Position numbers and translations under genes: made by a program
Part shown: positions 7,787 to 15,946 of the stretch, piece after piece
How the letters are laid out: every line of letters begins with the position of its first letter
How positions within the stretch are numbered: position 1 is the stretch's first letter
Assembly (NCBI RefSeq): GCF_025137375.1
Contig: NZ_CP073720.1
Span: 8,394,501-8,458,500 of the forward strand
Source: Dactylosporangium fulvum
GTDB lineage: Bacteria > Actinomycetota > Actinomycetes > Mycobacteriales > Micromonosporaceae
DNA length: 64,000 nt
Direction: 5' to 3'
The notes under the pieces: model-generated
Databases searched by the model: none
Told to the model about the DNA's origin: nothing
What the model saw: the letters and a program-made list of their open reading frames with translations, nothing else

Positions 7787-9142
7787 GTGCTGGATCTGTC
7801 CGCCCTTCCCCCCGACTTCATCTGGGGCGCCGCCACCGCGGCCTACCAGATCGAGGGCGCCGTCGCCGAGGACGGCCGGAAACCGTCCATCTGGGACACC
7901 TTCTCCCGCATCCCCGGTGCCGTCGACAACGGCGACACCGGGGACGTGGCCTGTGACCACTACCACCGCTGGCCCGAGGACATCGGGCTGATGCGCCGTC
8001 TCAACCTCGACGCGTACCGCTTCTCTGTGGCCTGGCCGCGGATCTTCCCCGACGGCGTCGGGCAGCTCAACCAGGCCGGGCTGGACTTCTACGACCGGCT
8101 CGTCGACGGGCTGCTCGCCGAGGGCATCCGGCCGTTCGCCACCATGTACCACTGGGACCTGCCACAGGCGCTGCAGGACGCCGGCGGCTGGCCGAACCGC
8201 GCCACGGCCGAGGCGTTCGCCGACTATGCGGCGGTGGTCGCCGCCCGGCTCGGCGACCGCGTCGCCGACTGGAACACGGTCAACGAGCCGCTCTGCGTCT
8301 CGTGGATCGGGCACCTGGAGGGCCGGATGGCGCCCGGGGAGCGCAACCTCGCCCGCGCCGTGCACACCTCGCACCACGTGCTGCTCGGCCACGGCCTCGT
8401 CAACCAGGCGATCCGCGCCTCGGCGAAGCTGGCGCCCTCGGTCGGCATCGTGTTCAACCTCAGCCCGATCGAGCCGGGCAGCGACCGGCCCGAGGACGTC
8501 GCCGCCGCGACCCGAGCGGACGGGCACGTCAACCGCTGGTGGCTCGACCCGGTCTTCGGCCGCGGCTACCCGGCCGACATGATCGAGTGCTACGGCGTGG
8601 AGCCGCCGGTCCGCGACGGCGACCTGGACCTGATCGGCGCGCCGACCGAGTTCCTCGGGATCAACTACTACTTCCGGCAGATCGTCGTCGACGACCCGCT
8701 GGGCGCGGTGCCGTTCGTCAAGCAGATCCCGGTGCCCGGCTCGATCGAGACGGCGATGCCGTGGGAGGTCTACGCGAAGGGCCTCGAGGACATCCTCGTG
8801 TCCGTCGCCAAGACCTACGGCCCGCGCAGCATCATCGTCACCGAGAACGGCTCCGCCTGGGACGACACCGTCGAGCCGACCGGCGAGATCCAGGACAAGG
8901 AGCGCACCGACTACCTGGAGCAACACCTCGACGCAGTGCGCAACGCGGTCCTGCGCGGCGCGCCCGTCGACGGGTACTTCGCCTGGTCGCTGCTCGACAA
9001 CTTCGAATGGGCGTACGGCTACGACAAGCGTTTCGGCCTGGTCCACGTGGACTACGAGACGCAGGAGCGCACGATCAAGGCGAGCGGGCACCGGTACGCC
9101 GACCTCGTCACCACGCACAAGCGGTCCCGCGAATCGGCGTGA
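7787..9142 (+). CDS. GH1 family beta-glucosidase
   Basis: This 451-residue cytoplasmic retaining glycosidase has no signal peptide. FIWGAATAAYQIEGA lies at residues 11-25. The acid/base Glu is E167 in TVNEP and the nucleophile is E353 in VTENG, both at the usual spacing, and the C-terminus shows GYFAWSLLDNFEWAYGY. The GTG at 7787 follows AGAGGAG. As the last gene of the operon it would hydrolyse the imported beta-glucoside to glucose. Cellobiose is the simplest guess for the substrate, but the sequence alone does not fix it. Confidence 0.94.
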   Translation: MLDLSALPPDFIWGAATAAYQIEGAVAEDGRKPSIWDTFSRIPGAVDNGDTGDVACDHYHRWPEDIGLMRRLNLDAYRFSVAWPRIFPDGVGQLNQAGLDFYDRLVDGLLAEGIRPFATMYHWDLPQALQDAGGWPNRATAEAFADYAAVVAARLGDRVADWNTVNEPLCVSWIGHLEGRMAPGERNLARAVHTSHHVLLGHGLVNQAIRASAKLAPSVGIVFNLSPIEPGSDRPEDVAAATRADGHVNRWWLDPVFGRGYPADMIECYGVEPPVRDGDLDLIGAPTEFLGINYYFRQIVVDDPLGAVPFVKQIPVPGSIETAMPWEVYAKGLEDILVSVAKTYGPRSIIVTENGSAWDDTVEPTGEIQDKERTDYLEQHLDAVRNAVLRGAPVDGYFAWSLLDNFEWAYGYDKRFGLVHVDYETQERTIKASGHRYADLVTTHKRSRESA

Positions 9143-9214
9143 TCTAGGCTCGGTTGGGGCGCTACCGGGGTATAGAGGACGGCAGCGCCACAACCGAGCA
9201 CCGAGGAGATGCGC

Positions 9215-9658
9215 ATGACGCAGGAGACCGACAGCTGGGACCCGGATCCGGACGACGAGGGCCAGCTGTCCGCCCAGGACACGCTGTCCGACCGCGGGCT
9301 CGAAGACTCCCTCGACGAGGGTTACTCGCCGCCGGAGAAGCCGCGTGGTCTCAACGCGTTCGGTGTCACGCAGGCGGAGGCTCAGCAGGGCGAGTCGCTG
9401 GACCAGCGGATCGCCCAGGAGGAGCCGGACCCGGCCAGCCGGCCCGACCTCGACGACTACGGGGCCACCACCGAGGCAGGCGAGTTCTTCGACGCGGACC
9501 AGGTCGGCGACCGGCGTGCCGGTCGGCTCGTGGCACCCGACGAGGGCTACGGCGACGACGCGGAGAAGGACGAGATCGGCTCGGACGTGGGCATCGACGG
9601 CGGCGCCGCCTCGGCCGAGGAGGCCGCCATGCACATCGTGGACGACCGCTCCCTCTGA
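9215..9658 (+). CDS. DUF5709 family protein
   Basis: This 147-residue acidic, probably cytosolic protein carries the blocks typical of actinobacterial DUF5709: EGQLSAQDTLSDRGLEDSLD, EGYSPPEKPRG, GESLDQRIAQEEPD, GDRRAGRLVAPDEG and a C-terminal GGAASAEEAAMH. Its function is unknown. Two ATGs lie close together. The one at 9215 sits six bases after GAGGAG, whereas the one at 9209 is directly against it, so 9215 is preferred. Confidence 0.85.
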   Translation: MTQETDSWDPDPDDEGQLSAQDTLSDRGLEDSLDEGYSPPEKPRGLNAFGVTQAEAQQGESLDQRIAQEEPDPASRPDLDDYGATTEAGEFFDADQVGDRRAGRLVAPDEGYGDDAEKDEIGSDVGIDGGAASAEEAAMHIVDDRSL

Positions 9659-9821
9659 GCCCGTCGCGCGGCGGCCCGCTGGAAGATCAGTGCGGCCGCC
9701 GCGACCACGGCCGACGGCCGCTCGGCCTGCTGGCGGACGCGTTCGCCTGATCCGCCGCCTCGTCCGCTCCGCGCTCGCCCATGGTCCGGACGCCGGACAG
9801 CGGATCGCGACCGGTCCCCGC

Positions 9822-9827
9822 TACGGT
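9822..9827 (+). promoter_or_regulatory. -10 box of a probable leaderless transcript (L,D-transpeptidase)
   Basis: TACGGT ends six bases before the ATG at 9834 and no ribosome site is present, so translation probably starts at or next to the first transcribed base. Confidence 0.5.
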
Positions 9828-9833
9828 TGGCGC

Positions 9834-10670
9834 ATGCTCGTCCGCCGCGCCGTCGTCCTCGCCGCGCTCGCGGCCTCGCTCACCGCCTGCGGGTCGAAGC
9901 CCGCCGCCAAGCCGCAGGCCGCCCCGTCGGCGCCGGCCGCGTCCGAGGCGGCGTCGCCGTCGGCACCCGCTGCCGAGGAGTCCACCCCGCCCGCCGCGCC
10001 CGCGGCCACCGGCCTGCCGACGATCACGTACACGAAGGCCGCGACCGGCTTCCCCGCCGATCCTGAGCAGTCCTCGACGGCCCAGCTCACCGAGGGCCTG
10101 CAGCTCACGGTCAAGAGCCCGGTCTACGACGCGCCCGGCGGGCAGGCGCGGGCCTACCTGACCCCGCAGATCAGCGGCGTCGACCTGGTCATGCCGATCG
10201 TGGCGCGGCGCAACGGCTGGGTCGCGGTCCTCCTGCCCTCGATCAACCGCAGCATCGGCTGGCTCCCCACCGGCAACTGGACCACCCGCCCCCTGCGCGA
10301 CCAGCTGGTCGTGCGCCGCGGCGCGTTCACGCTGACCTGGCTCCGCGACGGCGCCCCGCAGCAGACCTGGACGGTCGCGATCGGCACCGACCGCACCCCG
10401 ACCCCGCTCGGCCGCACGTTTGTGATCGCCCGGTCGTCGCTGCCGAGCAAGGTCTACGCCGGCCTCGACGTGCTGGCCCTCGGCGCGGTGCCCGACGACA
10501 AGGAGGCCGTGGCCGAGGGCCTGGCGGACGCTCACACCGGCATCCACGCCTGGCACCGCAACGAGTTCGGCATCCGCAGCTCCAACGGCTGTGTCCGCAT
10601 GCCCCCGCCCGCCCAGAAGATCCTGCTGGAGCAGATCCCACCCGGCACCAGCGTCGTCGTCCTCCCCTGA
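9834..10670 (+). CDS. L,D-transpeptidase lipoprotein (YkuD domain)
   Basis: This 278-residue protein starts with a lipoprotein signal (lipobox LTAC, Cys 19), followed by an Ala/Pro/Ser-rich linker (about 20-60). The C-terminal YkuD domain forms 3-3 cross-links in peptidoglycan or attaches proteins to it. The catalytic motif is HAWHRNEFGIRSSNGCVRM with nucleophile Cys 253. The usual SHGC reads SNGC here, so the second conserved His is Asn. The frame is open further upstream, but the lipobox and a -10 box set the start at 9834. Confidence 0.88.
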   Translation: MLVRRAVVLAALAASLTACGSKPAAKPQAAPSAPAASEAASPSAPAAEESTPPAAPAATGLPTITYTKAATGFPADPEQSSTAQLTEGLQLTVKSPVYDAPGGQARAYLTPQISGVDLVMPIVARRNGWVAVLLPSINRSIGWLPTGNWTTRPLRDQLVVRRGAFTLTWLRDGAPQQTWTVAIGTDRTPTPLGRTFVIARSSLPSKVYAGLDVLALGAVPDDKEAVAEGLADAHTGIHAWHRNEFGIRSSNGCVRMPPPAQKILLEQIPPGTSVVVLP

Positions 10671-10728
10671 CCACCGTTCACCCGAGGGAGTGGCGCGACT
10701 GTTCACACGCGCTTCACGTGGCCCGGCT

Positions 10729-10734
10729 TATCGT
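10729..10734 (+). promoter_or_regulatory. -10 box of a probable leaderless transcript (thymidylate-kinase-like gene)
   Basis: TATCGT ends seven bases before the GTG at 10742. This supports that start over the in-frame GTG at 10718, which would lie upstream of the transcription start. Confidence 0.45.
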
Positions 10735-10741
10735 TGGGTGG

Positions 10742-11374
10742 GTGATCCGTACAGTTGCACTGATTGGTATCGACGGCGCCGGCAAGAGCACCCAGGCGCG
10801 GTGGCTCGCCGACTGGCTGGCCGTGACGGGGACCCCGGCGCGGTACCACCGCAATGCGGCCGGCCGGGTCTTCTTCGGCCGGGTGGCGCAGCGGCTGGGC
10901 CGCCGTGACGCCGAGGACCTGCTCGGCATGCGGCTCTTCCTGGTCGTCGAGACGCTGCTGCGGTGGCTGGTCATCGCCCGGGCACTGCTCATCTCCCGAC
11001 TCACCGGCACGGTCGCGGTGATGGACCGGTACACCTACTGCCAGTACACGAGCATCACCGTGCGCGGTGGGCGCCTGCACTGGGCGAGAGCGCTGTTCTC
11101 GGTGTTCCCCCAGCCGGATCTCGTCTGCTTCCTGGCGGTGTCGCCCCAGGTGGCCCAGGCGCGGGTCGACGCGCGCGGCAAGGACCACGAGGAGCTCGAC
11201 TATCTGGCCGCGTGCGATGCGGCGTACCGCGCGTTGCCCGAGGCCACCCGGTTCACCGTGATCGACGCGGCGGCCGAGCCCACGGCGGTGCAGGCGGACC
11301 TGCGCCGAGCGGTGCTGCACCAGCCGGTCCGGCACACCCCGCGCGCGGCACGGCACCTGCTCCCGATCGGGTGA
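10742..11374 (+). CDS. Thymidylate-kinase-like P-loop protein
   Basis: This 210-residue protein has the P-loop GIDGAGKST at residues 9-17, the form typical of dTMP kinases. It also has a DRYTYCQYT block in the position of the kinase DR(Y/W) substrate motif, and LVCFLAVSPQVAQAR matching the LID-side region. It stands alone with no nucleotide-metabolism neighbours. It is probably a paralogue rather than the main tmk. Its substrate is not determined by the sequence. Confidence 0.75.
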   Translation: MIRTVALIGIDGAGKSTQARWLADWLAVTGTPARYHRNAAGRVFFGRVAQRLGRRDAEDLLGMRLFLVVETLLRWLVIARALLISRLTGTVAVMDRYTYCQYTSITVRGGRLHWARALFSVFPQPDLVCFLAVSPQVAQARVDARGKDHEELDYLAACDAAYRALPEATRFTVIDAAAEPTAVQADLRRAVLHQPVRHTPRAARHLLPIG

Positions 11375-11438
11375 CCCGGCACACCTTCGGGCCCCTGATT
11401 GCGGTTAGCGAACAGACAGGATCGAAAGGACCCGGCTC

Positions 11439-12257
11439 TTGTTCGCCACCGGTGATGATCTCGCGGCCAGGATGCGGCACGAGCTGCACACGCCGCTGAC
11501 CTCGATCCTGGCCTGCACGCGCCTGTTGCGCGACGACCAGCCCGGCGACCTGTCGAGCGAGGGCGTGGCGTGCCTCGACGCGATCGACAGAAACGCGATG
11601 AGACTGGAGCGGTACGTCGACAGCGTCGTCCTGCCACTCGCCTCCACCGGCACCGCCGCGCCGCGGGACGACGCCACGGATCTCGTGGTGGTGCTCCGCG
11701 ACGTGGTCGACCTGGCGCGCCGGGTGGCGGTCGCGGGTGCCGTGAGCATCCACGCCGACGCGCCGGAGGCCGTGCCGGTCGCCGTCGACGAGACGGTCTG
11801 CCGGCACCTGGTCGGACAACTCGTCCTCTGGCTGGTCACGGTCGCGTCGTCCCACGCGCACATCGAGATCACCCTGCGCCGGGACCCGCTGCCGACGATC
11901 ACGGCCCGCACCGTCCCGCGCAGCGAACTGACCGCCGCCCCGCGCCGCCGTCAAGGCGACGGGGCACGCGACCTGCCGGTGGTGCCCCGCCGACCGGGCG
12001 AGGAGCACCGCGAGCTGACGACCGTCCCACGCCGGCCCGGCGAGGAACACCGCGAGCTGACGACCGTCCCACGCCGCCACGGTGAGGAGCAGCATGCGGC
12101 GGCCGGGAACCAGCGGCGCGGCGGTGACGAGCACCGGCCGGCGGATCTGCGGGTCGCGCGGGCGATGGCCGGCCTGTGCGGCGGTGACATGCGGGTCGAC
12201 GACGCCTCGTTCCGTCTCACCCTGCCCGCGACCGTCCTGGCGTCGCTGCCGCGCTGA
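11439..12257 (+). CDS. Degenerate histidine-kinase-like protein with a repeat inserted in the ATPase domain
   Basis: This is a 272-residue soluble protein. Residues 8-70 are a HisKA dimerisation helix pair with an intact phospho-acceptor motif (RHELHTPLTS, His 14). The following HATPase domain is decayed: HLVGQLVLWLVTVASS stands where the N-box should be and lacks the Asn, no DxGxG box is seen, and the usual GGxxxxxS end reads CGGDMRVDDASFRLTLP. About 60 residues of Arg/Glu/Pro-rich tandem repeat fill the ATP-lid position. The TTG start at 11439 is supported by AAAGGA eight bases upstream. No sensor region or partner response regulator is adjacent. It could be a phosphotransfer or decoy protein, or a decaying gene. 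Confidence 0.65.
   Translation: MFATGDDLAARMRHELHTPLTSILACTRLLRDDQPGDLSSEGVACLDAIDRNAMRLERYVDSVVLPLASTGTAAPRDDATDLVVVLRDVVDLARRVAVAGAVSIHADAPEAVPVAVDETVCRHLVGQLVLWLVTVASSHAHIEITLRRDPLPTITARTVPRSELTAAPRRRQGDGARDLPVVPRRPGEEHRELTTVPRRPGEEHRELTTVPRRHGEEQHAAAGNQRRGGDEHRPADLRVARAMAGLCGGDMRVDDASFRLTLPATVLASLPR
11982..12095 (+). repeat. 42-base in-frame tandem repeat within the kinase-like gene
   Basis: The unit encodes VPRRPGEEHRELTT. Full copies lie at 11982-12023 and 12024-12065, and a partial copy follows from 12066. The 42-base period keeps the frame. Confidence 0.8.
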
Positions 12258-12278
12258 GCGCCGAAACGAGTCGGCGGG

Positions 12279-12677
12279 TCACAGGTCGACGATGCCGTCG
12301 AGCTCGCCGATGTTCCTGCGCACCGTGCCGCCGTGGGCCGTCAGCAGCCTCGCCTCGTGGCGCTGGGCCTCGGCCACCGCGTGTGCGAGGCCGATGCTGC
12401 CGTTGAGGCGCGCCGCGAGCCGGCCCAGGCCGACCGCGTCGGCGCCGTCGAGGGACAACACGGCCACCTGCGCCTCGCCCAGCAGCTCGTCGAGGCGGCG
12501 CAGCTCCTCGCTGTAGGCGAGCTCACTGCGCGTCTCGGCCAGCGCGACCGCCGGCACGAGGACCTTGCCGCCGTCCGCGACGACGGTCGCGACGAGCTCG
12601 TCGACGTCCGCCTTGCCCTGCGTGTACGCCAGGATCGCCGACGCGTCGAGCACCAGCCCCACCGTCGACACGGTCAT
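12279..12677 (-). CDS. PIN-domain protein, VapC-like toxin candidate
   Basis: This 132-residue PIN-domain protein has the first acidic residue in LVLDASAILAY (D11) and the second in VALAETRSE (E48). The third and fourth acids that complete the metal site in active VapC ribonucleases are not obvious: IGLAHAVAEA and LLTAHGG stand in their place. The gene starts inside the stop codon of an upstream 55-codon gene (ATGA overlap), the usual toxin-antitoxin layout. It may be a weakened or inactive toxin. Confidence 0.7.
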   Translation of the reverse strand: MTVSTVGLVLDASAILAYTQGKADVDELVATVVADGGKVLVPAVALAETRSELAYSEELRRLDELLGEAQVAVLSLDGADAVGLGRLAARLNGSIGLAHAVAEAQRHEARLLTAHGGTVRRNIGELDGIVDL

Positions 12678-12841
12678 GCCCAGCCCATGATCTCGCGGAC
12701 CTGCTCCCGCGACTCCAAGCGGGACTCTGCGGTGACGCGGGCGGAGGCGTCGTTGAGCCGTTTGCGGGCCCGGAGCCGACGCTGGTCGGCCTCGGCGTCA
12801 GGGGTGATCTCGGGCGGGGTGTCGGCCCGGCTCTCGTTCAT
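12674..12841 (-). CDS. Small charged protein, putative antitoxin of the PIN gene
   Basis: This 55-residue ORF is too short for many gene finders. After an acidic N-terminus (TPPEITPDAEAD) comes an Arg-rich helix (QRRLRARKRLNDASARVT), and it ends REQVREIMGWA. Its TGA overlaps the ATG of the PIN gene by four bases. The position and size match a VapB-type antitoxin, but no DNA-binding fold is recognisable, so the role is inferred from context. Confidence 0.6.
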   Translation of the reverse strand: MNESRADTPPEITPDAEADQRRLRARKRLNDASARVTAESRLESREQVREIMGWA

Positions 12842-12925
12842 GGCGCGACCGTACCCCGTTCCATCGATCTACGCGGTCCCTCGTAGCGACATCGCAACAC
12901 GCCGTCCCGAAGCGTGGACCGCAGT

Positions 12926-13687
12926 TCACTTGCTGTGCGAGCGGAACGCCACCGGGTCGAAGCGGCCGTGCAGCCGCGGGGCGAGCCAGTGCGCGGCCTC
13001 GCGGCGGAACAGCGGCGGGGCCAGGGCGCCGGCCCCGTCGGGCACCGCGCCGGCCAGATCGCCGGGGAGGTCGTGCAGGTTGGTGCGGTGAACCAGCTCC
13101 GGCTCGGCCGGCCACGCGCCGAAGACGACCAGCGCGGGGAGGTCCCGGCGGGCCAGCGCCTCCAGGGTGAGCGCCGTGTGGTTCAGCGTGCCCAGCCCCG
13201 CTCGGGCGACCACCACGACCGTGGCGCCGAGGGCCGCAGCGAGGTCGAGGACGGTCCAGCCGCCCTCACCCAGCGGTACGAGCAGACCACCCGCCCCCTC
13301 GATCAACGTCAGGTCGTGGTGTTCGTCGATCGTGCGCAGCGCCAGCTGGGCCATGACCGCGGTCAGCGGGTCCTCCCCCGCCACCCGGGCGGCGGCGAGC
13401 GGGGCGAGCGGGTCGGGGAAGCTGGCGAGCGTGCGCACCGTGGCCGGCTCGGCCAGCCGGGCGACGGTCACGGCGTCGGGCTCGTCACCCTCGACGGTGC
13501 CGGTCTGCGCCGGTTTGACGACGGCGACACGGTGGCCGGCGGCGGTCGCGGCGGCGGCGATGGCCGCGGTGACGATCGTCTTGCCGACGCCGGTGTCGGT
13601 GCCGGTGACGACAACGGGCCCGGTGATCGGCACGTCGATGACGTCCGCGTTCTCGAAAAGATCCGCGTTCTCAAACAGTTCCGTCAT
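12926..13687 (-). CDS. bioD: Dethiobiotin synthetase
   Basis: BioD closes the ureido ring of dethiobiotin from 7,8-diaminopelargonate, CO2 and ATP. The 253-residue protein has the P-loop GTDTGVGKT at 29-37, KPAQTG at 58-63 and LIEGAGGLLVPLGEG at 128-142. About 20 extra N-terminal residues contain a small tandem duplication (LFENADLFENAD). The ATG at 13687 lies in the bioF stop (ATGA overlap), with AAGGAG as ribosome site, so the two genes are translationally coupled. Confidence 0.93.
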   Translation of the reverse strand: MTELFENADLFENADVIDVPITGPVVVTGTDTGVGKTIVTAAIAAAATAAGHRVAVVKPAQTGTVEGDEPDAVTVARLAEPATVRTLASFPDPLAPLAAARVAGEDPLTAVMAQLALRTIDEHHDLTLIEGAGGLLVPLGEGGWTVLDLAAALGATVVVVARAGLGTLNHTALTLEALARRDLPALVVFGAWPAEPELVHRTNLHDLPGDLAGAVPDGAGALAPPLFRREAAHWLAPRLHGRFDPVAFRSHSK

Positions 13688-14847
13688 GGGCGCTCCTTGA
13701 CGATGATGTCCAGCGCGTGGTCGAACGCGCCGGCCGGCACCCCGACGTTGATCGTGAGCCGCAGCCGTGACCGACCGTCCGGTGTGGACGGTGGGCGGAA
13801 GCAGCCTACCGCCACGCCCCGCTCGCGGCAGGCGGCCGCCCAGGCGAACGCCTCGTCGGCGCTCGGCGCGGCGACCGAGACGACGCCGCCGTCGGGTGCG
13901 GACACCTCGAGCCCTTCGGCGCGCAGCCGCGACACGATCCTCTCGGCCCGGGCCCGCAGCTCGGCACGCAACGCGTCGCCGTCGACCAGCAGGCCGAGCG
14001 CGGCGAGCGCGCCGGCGGCGACGGCGGGCGGGAGCGCGGTGTCGTAGATGAAGGTGCGGCCGGTGTCGACGAGCTGGCGGTGCAGCTGGCGCGGGCCGGC
14101 GACGACCCCGCCCGCGGCGCCGAGCGACTTCGACAGCGTGGCGGTGACCACGACGTCGGGCCGGCCGGACAGGCCGGCGGCGGCGACCCCGCCGGCGCCG
14201 CGAGGGCCGAGGACGCCGAGCGCGTGCGCGTCGTCGACGAGGAGCAGCGCGCCGTGCGCACGGGTCACCTCGTACAGCTCGGCGAGCGGGGCCAGGTCGC
14301 CGTCGACGGAGAAGATGCTCTCGGTGACGACGACGGCCGGGCGGCCGGGGTGGGCGGCGAGAATCCCGCGGACGGCGTCGGGGTCGGCGTGCGGCGCGAC
14401 GACGGTGGCGGCCCCCTCGCGCGCGGCCTTCCCGGCGCAGGCGAGCCGGCAACCGTCCACGATGGACGCGTGGTTGTGCGCGTCGGACACGACCAGCGTG
14501 CCGCCGCGCACGAGCGCCCGGACGGCGCCCAGGTTGGCGAGATATCCGGAGGAGTACACCAGTGCGGTCTCCGCCCCGAGCAGGCCCGCCAGGCCGTCCT
14601 CCAGCGCCCGGTGCATCTCGGTGGAGCCGCGGACCAGCCGCGAGCCGGTCGCGCCGAGGCCGAATTCGGCGAGCGCCCGGGACGCGGCGGCGAGCACCTC
14701 GGGGTGGCGGGACAGGCCGAGGTAGTCGTTGCCGGCGAGATCGATCACCGGATCGTCCGCGCCGGCGCCGCGTGGCCGCAGCTCACGGCGCAGTCCCGCG
14801 GCTTGCCGCGCCGCGGCCTCGTCGTCGAGTGCCGACAGCCACTCCAC
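13684..14847 (-). CDS. bioF: 8-amino-7-oxononanoate synthase
   Basis: This PLP enzyme condenses pimeloyl-ACP or pimeloyl-CoA with alanine, the first dedicated step of biotin ring assembly. The 387 residues include DLAGNDYLGLSRHPEV, GSRLVRGSTEMH, VDDAHALGVLG and the PLP lysine in TATLSKSLGAAGG. The frame runs on upstream, but the GTG at 14847 has GGGAGG five bases before it and fits the family N-terminus. It is the first gene of the leftward bioF-bioD pair, divergent from bioB. bioA is not in the window. Confidence 0.93.
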   Translation of the reverse strand: MEWLSALDDEAAARQAAGLRRELRPRGAGADDPVIDLAGNDYLGLSRHPEVLAAASRALAEFGLGATGSRLVRGSTEMHRALEDGLAGLLGAETALVYSSGYLANLGAVRALVRGGTLVVSDAHNHASIVDGCRLACAGKAAREGAATVVAPHADPDAVRGILAAHPGRPAVVVTESIFSVDGDLAPLAELYEVTRAHGALLLVDDAHALGVLGPRGAGGVAAAGLSGRPDVVVTATLSKSLGAAGGVVAGPRQLHRQLVDTGRTFIYDTALPPAVAAGALAALGLLVDGDALRAELRARAERIVSRLRAEGLEVSAPDGGVVSVAAPSADEAFAWAAACRERGVAVGCFRPPSTPDGRSRLRLTINVGVPAGAFDHALDIIVKERP

Positions 14848-14867
14848 GGTGACCTCCCGAAGCTGTT

Positions 14868-14905
14868 GTAGAACCTCTACGATGCTGATTGTGTGATGTG
14901 CACAA
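14868..14905. promoter_or_regulatory. Inverted repeats in the bioF/bioB divergent region
   Basis: GTAGA-ACC-TCTAC (14868-14880) is an exact inverted repeat with a 3-base centre, and TTGTG-7-CACAA (14889-14905) is a second. They lie between the divergent biotin genes, the usual place for a biotin-responsive repressor. Neither matches the mycobacterial BioQ box that I know, so the regulator is unknown. Confidence 0.4.
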
Positions 14906-14950
14906 CCTAGCCGACCCTCCCGTGGCCGGACAGGCGACCCGAACGCTTTG

Positions 14951-14956
14951 TAAGGT
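14951..14956 (+). promoter_or_regulatory. -10 box of bioB (probably leaderless)
   Basis: TAAGGT ends six bases before the bioB ATG at 14963. The AAGG inside it could instead be a weak ribosome site on a longer transcript. Confidence 0.4.
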
Positions 14957-14962
14957 ACGACC

Positions 14963-15946
14963 ATGCTTGATGCTGCCAAGGCGGTTCTGGACACCGGCGT
15001 AGGGCTCGACGAAGAGGGCGTCCTCGCGGTCCTGCGCTGCACCGACGAGGAGCTGACCGAATACCTCGCCATCGCGCACGACGTGCGTATGCGCTGGTGC
15101 GGCCCGGAGGTCGAGGTCGAGGGCATCGTGTCGCTCAAGACCGGCGGCTGCCCCGAGGACTGCCACTTCTGCTCGCAGTCCGGACTGTTCACCTCCCCGG
15201 TCCGCGCGGTGTGGCTCGACATCCCGTCGCTCGTGGAGGCGGCGAAGCAGACCGCCGCGACCGGGGCCACCGAGTTCTGCATCGTGGCCGCCGTCCGGGG
15301 CCCGGACCAGCGGCTCATGGCGCAGCTCGCCGACGGGGTCGCCGCGATCCGCGAGGCCGTGGACATCAACATCGCCGCCTCGCTGGGCATGCTCACCCAG
15401 GAGCAGGTCGACCAGCTGTCGGCGCTGAAGATCCACCGGTACAACCACAATCTCGAGACCGCCCGCTCCCACTTCCCGCAGGTCGTCACGACGCACTCGT
15501 GGGAGGAGCGGTGGGAGACGCTGCGCATGGTGCGCGACGCCGGCATGGAGGTCTGCTGCGGCGGCATCCTGGGCCTGGGCGAGACCGTCGAGCAGCGTGC
15601 CGAGTTCGCCGTCCAGCTGCAGCAGCTCGACCCGCACGAGGTGCCGCTCAACTTCCTCAACCCGCGGCCCGGCACCCCGCTGGCCGAGCAGCCGGTGCTC
15701 GACCCGAAGGACGCGCTGCGGGCGATCGCCGCGTTCCGGCTGGCGCTGCCGAGGACGCTGCTGCGGTATGCAGGCGGGCGCGAGATCACGCTCGGGGACC
15801 TCGGCACGCGTGACGGCCTGCTCGGCGGGGTCAACGCCGTGATCGTCGGCAACTACCTCACGACGCTCGGTCGCTCCCCGGCGGAGGACCTGGCGCTGCT
15901 CGACGAGCTGAGCATGCCGGTCAAGGCGCTGTCGGCGACACTGTGA
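14963..15946 (+). CDS. bioB: Biotin synthase (radical SAM)
   Basis: BioB inserts sulfur into dethiobiotin to make biotin, using a radical-SAM [4Fe-4S] cluster and an auxiliary Fe-S cluster that donates the sulfur. The 327 residues have the CxxxCxxC motif at C63, C67 and C70 (GGCPEDCHFCSQS), then NHNLETARSHFP and CCGGILGLGET, and GGREITLGD near the C-terminus. Its TGA overlaps the GTG of the next small gene by four bases, tying it to an accessory protein. Confidence 0.96.
   Translation: MLDAAKAVLDTGVGLDEEGVLAVLRCTDEELTEYLAIAHDVRMRWCGPEVEVEGIVSLKTGGCPEDCHFCSQSGLFTSPVRAVWLDIPSLVEAAKQTAATGATEFCIVAAVRGPDQRLMAQLADGVAAIREAVDINIAASLGMLTQEQVDQLSALKIHRYNHNLETARSHFPQVVTTHSWEERWETLRMVRDAGMEVCCGGILGLGETVEQRAEFAVQLQQLDPHEVPLNFLNPRPGTPLAEQPVLDPKDALRAIAAFRLALPRTLLRYAGGREITLGDLGTRDGLLGGVNAVIVGNYLTTLGRSPAEDLALLDELSMPVKALSATL

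Noticed and set aside
12926..15852. Very long minus-strand frames spanning bioD/bioF and running under bioB
   Set aside because: They are upstream extensions of bioF and bioD, or shadow frames of bioB; the true starts are set by ribosome sites and overlaps.
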